Positions 14,297-19,455 of a stretch of DNA of 19,455 bases are shown in pieces. The stretch's first letter is position 1; each line of letters starts with the position of its first letter. Below the pieces are notes generated by a model that saw only the letters and a program-made list of their open reading frames with translations, made no database searches and was not told the DNA's origin. The stretch comes from CAIQQQ01 sp040399685 (GTDB lineage Bacteria; Pseudomonadota; Alphaproteobacteria; Acetobacterales; Acetobacteraceae), in contig JBBART010000039.1 in assembly GCA_040399685.1 (NCBI GenBank), positions 1 through 19,455 of the forward strand, written 5' to 3'. A program made the translations under genes and the position numbers.

Positions 14297-17028
14297 ACAC
14301 CCTGCTTTCGCAGCAGGTTGACGCTGATGATCAGCAACACCGGCACGAACAGCGCCAGCATCAGCAGGTTCGGCAGCAGCACTGTCATGTCAAGCGACTT
14401 GGTGAACACGCCGACAGACACAGGCAGGAAGTAGCTCATGGGAAACAGCCGCCCCATCAGCCAGCCCATGCCGGACAGCGACGACACCGGCGAGAGCATG
14501 CCGGAGAACTGCATCGCCGGCAGGAAGGTGAGGATGGCGGTGCCAAACAGGGCGGCAAGCTGGGTGCTGGCGAAGGTGGAAATGAGCAGGCCGTAACATG
14601 TGGTGGCTGTCACGTAGATCAGCGCGCCCAGCGTCAGCGTGGGAAAGCTGCCTTTGAGCGGCACGTCGAAGATGATGATGGCCATGGCCGTCAGGCAGAA
14701 GAAATCCAGAAAGGCGATGGCGACGTAGGGGAGAAGCTTGCCTATGACGAATTCGATGCGTCGCGTGGGCGTGACGTAGAGATTGATGATCGAGCCGAGT
14801 TCCTTCTCGCGCACCACCGCCAGGGCCATCAGAATGGCGGGGATCAAGGCCAGCAGCAGCGCCATCACGCCTGGCACCATGGCCTCCGCACTGCGGAAGT
14901 CCTGGTTGTAGCGGAAACGGGTTTCGATGGTCGCGACATTCGAGGTGGTGGGGCGGCCTTGCGACAGAGCGAGGTCGCGCAGGAACACCAGATGCACGCC
15001 GTTGAGATAGCCGTGCGCGGTTTCGGCGTGAAACGGCATGGCACCATTGATCCAGGCGCCGACTTCGACCGGGCGCCCGCGGCGCAGGTCGCGGCCGAAG
15101 CCGGGCGGCAGTTCGATGGCCACCTTGAGTTCGCCGCTGGCCATGCGCTGTGCGAGGGCTGCCTGGTCGGTGAGTTCGGCCCGTTCGTCGAAATAGCGCG
15201 AGCCGCGCAGTTCCTGGAGATAGGCGCGGCTTTCGGGGGTGCGGTCGCGGTCCAGCACGGCGAAGGCGAGATGTTCGACATCGGTGTTGATGCCGAAGCC
15301 CAGCACCAGCATCAGGAAGATCGTGCCCAGCACGGCAAATCCCAGGCGCACGGGGTCGCGCCAGAGTTCCAGCAATTCGCGCAGGGCGTAGGCCACGATG
15401 CGCCGGCCGCCGGCGCGCATGGTGGCGTGGGCCAGGGTGGTTGCGGGGGTGATTGCGGGGGCGGCTGCGGGACGGGACTGGATCGGCGCGTCGGCCGGGA
15501 TGGCCTGGGGTGCCTGCGCCTGTTCCAGGCAGGCGATGAACGCATCTTCCAGCGACGCCTTGCCGCTGGCCGTCACGAGGGCCGCGGGCGTGCCGGTGGC
15601 CAACACACGGCCGGCATGCATGAAGGCGATCCGGTCGCAGCGCGCGGCCTCGTTCATGAAATGGGTGGAGACGAAGATCGTCACGCCCTGGTCGCGGGAC
15701 AATTCGCCGAGCAGTTCCCAAAACCGGTCGCGCGCCAAAGGGTCCACGCCGGAGGTGGGCTCGTCGAGGATCAGCAGGTCGGGTTCGTGGACCACCGCGA
15801 CGGCGAGCGAGAGGCGCTGGCGGACGCCGAGGGGAATGGCGGCGGCTTCGGCATCCCGATAGGCGGCCAGTCCGAAACGCTCGACCAAAAAGTCGATCCG
15901 CGCCTTGGCCCGGCCGCTCGGCACCTGGAACAGCCTTGCGTGCAGCACCAGATTTTGCCGCACCGTCAGTTCGCTCCACAGCGAGAAGGACTGGCTCATA
16001 TAGCCGATCCTGCGGCGCAGATCGATGTTGCGCGGGTCCACCGGGCGGCCGAACAATTTGGCGGTGCCGGCGGTGGCGGGCAGCAGGCCGGTCAGCATCT
16101 TCATCGTGGTGGTCTTGCCGCAGCCGTTGCTGCCGAGAAAGCCGAAGATCTCACCGGCGGCAATGGCGAAATCAACATGGTCCACGGCGGTGAAATCATC
16201 GAACCGGCGCGTCAGCCCGATGGCTTCGATGGCCAGATCGGTGTGATTGGCGTCACGCGGGGCAATCACCACCGTCGGCGGCGCGGCGCCATGGGTGGAC
16301 AGGGAGATGAAGGCGGCCTCGATCGTCTCCGTGCCGGTGGCGGCCCGCAAGGCGGCGGGGGTGCCCACCGACAGGATGCGCCCTGCGTTCATGACGGCGA
16401 GCGTGTCGAACTGTGCCGCCTCTTCCATGTAAGCGGTGGCGACCAGAACCGTCATGTTGGGCAGCACGGCGCGCATGCGGTCGATCAACTGCCAGAACTG
16501 GCGCCGGCTCAACGGGTCTACGCCGGTGGTGGGCTCGTCCAGGATCAGGAATTGCGGATCGTGCACCAGCGCACAGCACAGGCCCAGCTTCTGGCGCATG
16601 CCGCCGGAGAGCTTGCCCGCCGGCTGGTCCTGAAACGGGTGCAGCGATGTGGCGTCCAGCAGGGCCTCGATCCGCAGCGCCCGCTCGGCCTTGGCATGGC
16701 CGAACAGGCGGGCGAAGAAATCGATGTTCTCGCGCACCGTGAGATCAGGATAGAGGTTGCGGCCCAGCCCCTGCGGCATGAAGGCGATGGTGCCGCACAC
16801 CGCCTCGCGGTGCCTTGTCTGCGCCATGTCGCCGCCCAGCACCCTCACCAGGCCGGATTGCGCCGCCCGCGCGCCGGCCAGCAGGCCGAGCAAGGTGGAT
16901 TTGCCAACGCCGTCCGGGCCGATCAGGCCCATGATCCCGCCTTTGGGCACGTCCAGGCTCACATGGTCCAACGCCAGCGTGTCGCCGTAATAGTGGCTGA
17001 CATCGACAACCGATGCGACCAGCGCCAT
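14293..17028 (-). CDS. rbbA: ABC exporter, two ATPase domains fused to an ABC-2 permease, RbbA-like
   Basis: A 911-residue fusion, the same length as I recall for E. coli RbbA (YhiF/YhiH). NBD1 has Walker A GPDGVGKST (residues 37-45), signature LSGGMRQKLGL (about 138) and Walker B FLILDEPTTGVD (about 160). NBD2 has Walker A GSNGCGKTTT (about 300), a degenerate signature IPLGVRQRLSL (about 400) and Walker B LLILDEPTSGVD (about 420). An Ala/Pro/Gln-rich linker (about 505-540) leads to an ABC-2 permease domain with one helix near 560-580, a large outer loop, and helices from about 700 to the end. The start at 17028 (MALVASVVDVSHYYGD) is chosen because it begins at the ATPase fold and follows the adaptor stop by one base (TGACATG); an upstream ATG would add 37 non-homologous residues. 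E. coli RbbA has been reported as ribosome-associated; an export role fits the operon better. Confidence 0.92.
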   Translation of the reverse strand: MALVASVVDVSHYYGDTLALDHVSLDVPKGGIMGLIGPDGVGKSTLLGLLAGARAAQSGLVRVLGGDMAQTRHREAVCGTIAFMPQGLGRNLYPDLTVRENIDFFARLFGHAKAERALRIEALLDATSLHPFQDQPAGKLSGGMRQKLGLCCALVHDPQFLILDEPTTGVDPLSRRQFWQLIDRMRAVLPNMTVLVATAYMEEAAQFDTLAVMNAGRILSVGTPAALRAATGTETIEAAFISLSTHGAAPPTVVIAPRDANHTDLAIEAIGLTRRFDDFTAVDHVDFAIAAGEIFGFLGSNGCGKTTTMKMLTGLLPATAGTAKLFGRPVDPRNIDLRRRIGYMSQSFSLWSELTVRQNLVLHARLFQVPSGRAKARIDFLVERFGLAAYRDAEAAAIPLGVRQRLSLAVAVVHEPDLLILDEPTSGVDPLARDRFWELLGELSRDQGVTIFVSTHFMNEAARCDRIAFMHAGRVLATGTPAALVTASGKASLEDAFIACLEQAQAPQAIPADAPIQSRPAAAPAITPATTLAHATMRAGGRRIVAYALRELLELWRDPVRLGFAVLGTIFLMLVLGFGINTDVEHLAFAVLDRDRTPESRAYLQELRGSRYFDERAELTDQAALAQRMASGELKVAIELPPGFGRDLRRGRPVEVGAWINGAMPFHAETAHGYLNGVHLVFLRDLALSQGRPTTSNVATIETRFRYNQDFRSAEAMVPGVMALLLALIPAILMALAVVREKELGSIINLYVTPTRRIEFVIGKLLPYVAIAFLDFFCLTAMAIIIFDVPLKGSFPTLTLGALIYVTATTCYGLLISTFASTQLAALFGTAILTFLPAMQFSGMLSPVSSLSGMGWLMGRLFPMSYFLPVSVGVFTKSLDMTVLLPNLLMLALFVPVLLIISVNLLRKQGV

Positions 17029-17029
17029 G

Positions 17030-18070
17030 TCATTGCACCGGTCGGGACAGATCCGGCCAGCGCGCGGCGGGATCGACGCGGATAAAGGCCATGCCAGGCA
17101 TCCCGGCCTGCGGAGGCCCATCGCCGGCCAGGGCGTCATCGTCGACCCGCACGCGAACGCGGAACATCAGCTTGTCGCGCTCGGTGCGGGTTTCGACCAT
17201 CTTCGGGGTGAACTGATTTTGCGACGCCAGGAACACGACATGGGCCGCCAGCGGTTTGGTCGGCCGTGCATCCAGCACGATGCGGGCCTCACGTCCCGGC
17301 ACCGACAGCCCGGCCTCGAAGGTGGGCAGGAAGACATCCATGTAGGCGTAATGCGTGTCGAGCAGGGTGAACACCTTGCCGCCCGATGGCAGCACCTCGC
17401 CCACACCGGCCAGACGATATTGGATCAGCCCGCTGCGGGCAGCCGTCAGGGTGTTGTCGGCGATATTGACCGCGATCAACGCCGCATCCTGGCGCGCGGC
17501 CTCCCGCGAGGCCTGGGCCGAAGCGTAGCGCGCCTCGACCGCGCGGACGGAGGCGAGCGACGCGTTGAGCTGCTGGCGCTGCTGGTCCATCTTTTGCTGT
17601 GTTTCGAAGCCTTTGGGCAGCAGTGCTGTGGTGCGGGCAATTTCCTGCTGCATCAGCGTGACCATGGTGCGCGCCTGGTCAAGATCGGCCAGACATTGGG
17701 CCATGGTCTGCTCTGCCGCGACGATCATGGCCTGGGCGTGTGCCAAGGAGGCGTAGAGATCGGACACATCCATCCGTGCCAGCACCTGCCCCTGCTGAAC
17801 CGTGGCCCCCTCATCGACGAGGAGCTCCTTCACCCGCCCGGCGAACTTGGTCTGGATGTCGATCTCGTCCATTTCCAGCCGTCCGTTGCTGGCCACGATG
17901 CCGGCGGGCAGCGGCAAGGGGCGATGCGTCCACCACCAAGCGCCACCTGCGGCACCGAAGGCCAGAAGTGCGGCGACCGCGATCAGGCGGCCGGTCGGGC
18001 GTTGGGCTTTGGGCGGCGCGCCGGGGGACTGCGCGGCAGGGGCTGCACGCAGCGTCTTCTCCACCTTCAT
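17030..18070 (-). CDS. yhiI: HlyD-family periplasmic adaptor (membrane fusion protein), YhiI-like
   Basis: A 346-residue adaptor that would link the inner-membrane ABC exporter to an outer-membrane channel. It has a short cytoplasmic Ala/Pro-rich tail, one membrane anchor (GRLIAVAALLAFGAAGGAWWW, about residues 27-47), and a lipoyl-like half (VKELLVDEGATVQQGQVLARMD). A long coiled-coil hairpin follows (about 105-205, rich in Ala, Gln and Glu), then the second lipoyl half (TLTAARSGLIQYRLAGVGEV) and a beta-barrel. The start at 18070 (MKVEKTLRAAP) is preferred: longer in-frame versions to 18457 add about 129 residues with no homology and would run through the FNR-type box at 18141-18154. It has no strong ribosome site. 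It is first in the exporter operon. Confidence 0.88.
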   Translation of the reverse strand: MKVEKTLRAAPAAQSPGAPPKAQRPTGRLIAVAALLAFGAAGGAWWWTHRPLPLPAGIVASNGRLEMDEIDIQTKFAGRVKELLVDEGATVQQGQVLARMDVSDLYASLAHAQAMIVAAEQTMAQCLADLDQARTMVTLMQQEIARTTALLPKGFETQQKMDQQRQQLNASLASVRAVEARYASAQASREAARQDAALIAVNIADNTLTAARSGLIQYRLAGVGEVLPSGGKVFTLLDTHYAYMDVFLPTFEAGLSVPGREARIVLDARPTKPLAAHVVFLASQNQFTPKMVETRTERDKLMFRVRVRVDDDALAGDGPPQAGMPGMAFIRVDPAARWPDLSRPVQ

Positions 18071-18112
18071 GTGACATTCATTCGAACGCGCCCACTCATG
18101 CTCTCTGTCCGT

Positions 18113-18118
18113 ATCATC
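18113..18118 (-). promoter_or_regulatory. Candidate -10 element of the exporter promoter
   Basis: On the minus strand this reads GATGAT (4 of 6 matches to TATAAT). It lies exactly 22 nt downstream of the FNR-type box, which predicts transcription starting near 18106 and a leader of about 36 nt before the adaptor ATG. Confidence 0.45.
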
Positions 18119-18140
18119 GCAGGCAGCAGCCGGCACCACC

Positions 18141-18154
18141 TTGATCCTGATCAA
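18141..18154. promoter_or_regulatory. Canonical FNR/FixK-type binding site upstream of the exporter operon
   Basis: TTGATCCTGATCAA is a perfect match to the FNR consensus TTGAT-N4-ATCAA and a perfect dyad. Its centre lies about 77 bases before the adaptor start and fits a class II position (-41.5) relative to the predicted start of transcription. It predicts activation of the yhiI-rbbA-yhhJ-like operon at low oxygen or by a related Crp/FNR protein. Confidence 0.75.
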
Positions 18155-18462
18155 CCACCCATTGGACGCGACGGCCTCTCCGTCAGCGTGAAAATCAGCC
18201 GCGGCGGAACAATTATGAATTGCGTTCGCGCGCTTTCGCGGTTTCCCTGCGATCGGCGTTAAATGCGTCCGCCTGGAGCGGACTGGGGAACGAACCAAGA
18301 TGCGATTGATCAGAGCCGCCGCCATGGCCGCTGCCACCACGTCGATGGACGACACCACCTGGATTTCCCAACAAAAAACCGACATCATATTCATAACGGG
18401 TGTAACCCATTCATGCTCTGAAAAAGCATTGGTGGAAGCGGCCCAAACCTGTTCCAAATTAG

Positions 18463-18479
18463 CCGGTTACGTTAACCGG
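18463..18479. promoter_or_regulatory. 17-bp palindrome upstream of the acyltransferase remnant
   Basis: CCGGTTA (18463-18469), a CGT spacer and TAACCGG (18473-18479) form perfect 7-bp arms. It lies about 43 bases before the remnant's ATG, where an operator would be expected. The regulator is unknown. Confidence 0.35.
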
Positions 18480-18521
18480 TCGTTGCGCGCGGTTGGACGA
18501 TCAATTGGAGATTTTTGATTT

Positions 18522-19455
18522 ATGCAATACAGGCGTGAGATTGATGGCCTAAGAACGATCGCGGTATTGCCTGTTATTTTTGGCTATGGCGGCCACTGTG
18601 CCGTTCGCCTACCTGTGGATGATGCCCGACGAGTTCAAAAATTACGGCCAGTCGTTGGTCGCGACATCCCTATTCTCGAACAACATCCTGCTAGCTATAA
18701 CATCGGATTACTGGAGTCTCGACAGCATTTTTAAGCCTTTTCTCCATACATGGAGCCTGGGCGTCGAAGAGCAATATTACATGCTTTTTCCACTGCTTCT
18801 GATGGTGTTGTGGAAATATTCCCGCAACCACGTTCTCCATGTGATGGTTCTGCTCTTCGTGTTGAGTCTGGCGTCGGCTACCTGGAGCGTATCGCATTTC
18901 CCCGAGATAGTCTTCTACATCTTGCCCACGCGTGGTTGGGAGCTTCTGGCCGGCGCCATAGTGGCCTACTGGATGAACTATCGCACCGCGCCGTCTTCTA
19001 ACGGGCTTCTGGAGGAAGTGGCCAGCCTTGTCGGCTTGGCGATGATTGCCTTTGCGGTCACGGTTTTTGACCAGTCATACCTCTCGCCCGGCCCATGGAT
19101 CCTGTTCCCAGTGGGCGGCGCCGTCCTCATCATCGCCTTCGCAGTGGAAGGCACATTGGCCCATCGACTGCTTGCCAGCAAAGTCATGGTGAGCGTCGGG
19201 CTGATAAGCTACAGCTTTTATATATGGCACCAACCACTCTTCGCACTGGCCCGCGTCCACGCAGTCGATCCGGTCGGTCCTCAGTTTTACGCCCTGCTAA
19301 TTGCCACAACCTTCGTGCTGGCATATCTCACTTGGCTCTTTATAGAGGTGCCTTTCCGCAATCGCCAGCTTGTCAGCAGACGCACCGTCATGGTCTTCTC
19401 ACTAGAGCGCGTTGACATTCGGGGTTCCGGCTCGGATCGAAATCTGATTCAAGCT
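18522..19455 (+). pseudogene. Broken acyltransferase-3 family gene (OafA/YrhL-type), internal deletion and frameshift, cut by the window edge
   Basis: The gene starts normally (MQYRREIDGLRTIAVLPVI, ATG at 18522 with GGAG at 18507-18510). About 18 codons later, near 18580, it jumps to later family sequence in another frame. From 18586 a frame stays open to the right edge (290 codons). It opens MAATVPFAYLWMMPDEFKNY, then has HTWSLGVEEQYYMLFPLLLM, PTRGWELLAGAIVAY, SYSFYIWHQPLFALA and LAYLTWLFIEVPFRNRQLVS, all typical of this membrane acyltransferase family. About 60 residues are missing, including the catalytic His segment (usually LFHAGF) and the FFVISGYLI helix, so the enzyme cannot work. The original frame stops at 18734. 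The family acetylates cell-surface sugars such as O-antigen. After about 19405 the frame no longer resembles the family, suggesting a second break. Confidence 0.85.

Larger units (their letters stand above)
18071..18521. other. Intergenic region between the exporter operon and the acyltransferase remnant
   Basis: I see no gene here. It holds a canonical FNR box with a spaced -10-like hexamer for the exporter operon, a 17-bp palindrome before the acyltransferase remnant, and two near-identical 14-base words: CCCACTCATGCTCT at 18091-18104 and CCCATTCATGCTCT at 18406-18419. Base composition becomes more A/T-rich towards the right. Confidence 0.6.

Noticed and set aside
14959..17085. 708-codon plus-strand open frame opposite the RbbA-like gene
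   Set aside because: Its translation is low-complexity Gly/Ala/Gln/His-rich with no recognisable domain, while the minus strand has full ABC motifs. It is a composition effect of GC-rich coding DNA.
17027..18262. 411-codon plus-strand open frame opposite the HlyD-like gene
   Set aside because: It is antisense to a clear adaptor protein, has no family features, and runs through the promoter region.
18091..18419. Two copies of a 14-base word (CCCA-C/T-TCATGCTCT), 315 bases apart
   Set aside because: One mismatch and no extended homology in the flanks. It is too short to call a repeat element or attachment site.
18071..18457. N-terminal extension of the HlyD-like protein to a start at 18457
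   Set aside because: The extra ~129 residues look like translated non-coding DNA and would include the FNR-type box. The membrane anchor and conserved fold begin just after 18070.

Overview
This is a GC-rich stretch (clearly lower GC in a few intergenic spots and in the last ~1 kb) from an alphaproteobacterium. Acetobacteraceae or a relative is my best guess. That rests on base composition, the style of the genes, and a pair of A/T-rich hairpin repeats between the two operons that resemble repeats I remember from that family; no rRNA or other firm marker is present.

Layout. 1-507 is a non-coding leader with a candidate terminator and a perfect FNR/FixK-type palindrome. 508-2997 (+) encodes an alpha-glucan phosphorylase. 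3176-13015 (+) is one tightly packed operon of eleven genes for a cytoplasmic bidirectional group 3b (sulfhydrogenase-type, NAD(P)-linked) [NiFe]-hydrogenase and its maturation: beta (Fe-S) subunit, an HTH-less Crp-like protein, gamma (FAD/NAD(P)/2Fe-2S) subunit, small subunit, large subunit, C-terminal protease, a short HypA, HypF, HypC, HypD and HypE. Most junctions overlap or abut, and HypB is absent. 13016-13174 holds two inverted copies of one hairpin repeat at the convergent ends. 13175-18070 (-) is a three-gene exporter operon equivalent to E. coli yhiI-rbbA-yhhJ: a periplasmic adaptor, a double-ATPase/permease fusion and a second ABC-2 permease. 18071-18521 is its promoter region with a canonical FNR box. 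18522 to the right edge is a broken acyltransferase-3 (OafA/YrhL-type) gene that has lost its catalytic N-terminal region.

How it fits together. FNR/FixK-type palindromes lie in front of the first gene (glycogen breakdown) and of the exporter operon. Both sit exactly 22 nt from a weak -10-like hexamer, the geometry of a class II FNR-activated promoter. The simplest reading is a low-oxygen physiology island: glycogen phosphorolysis supplies reductant, the 3b hydrogenase exchanges NAD(P)H electrons with protons/H2, and the exporter responds to the same signal. That link is inference. The enzyme identities are well supported by motifs.

The points most worth a second look are the HypA that lacks its zinc domain in a cassette without HypB, the HypF gene with no ordinary start codon in the right place, the Crp-like protein inside the structural operon, the tiny coupled leader ORF before the hydrogenase, and the matched FNR boxes.
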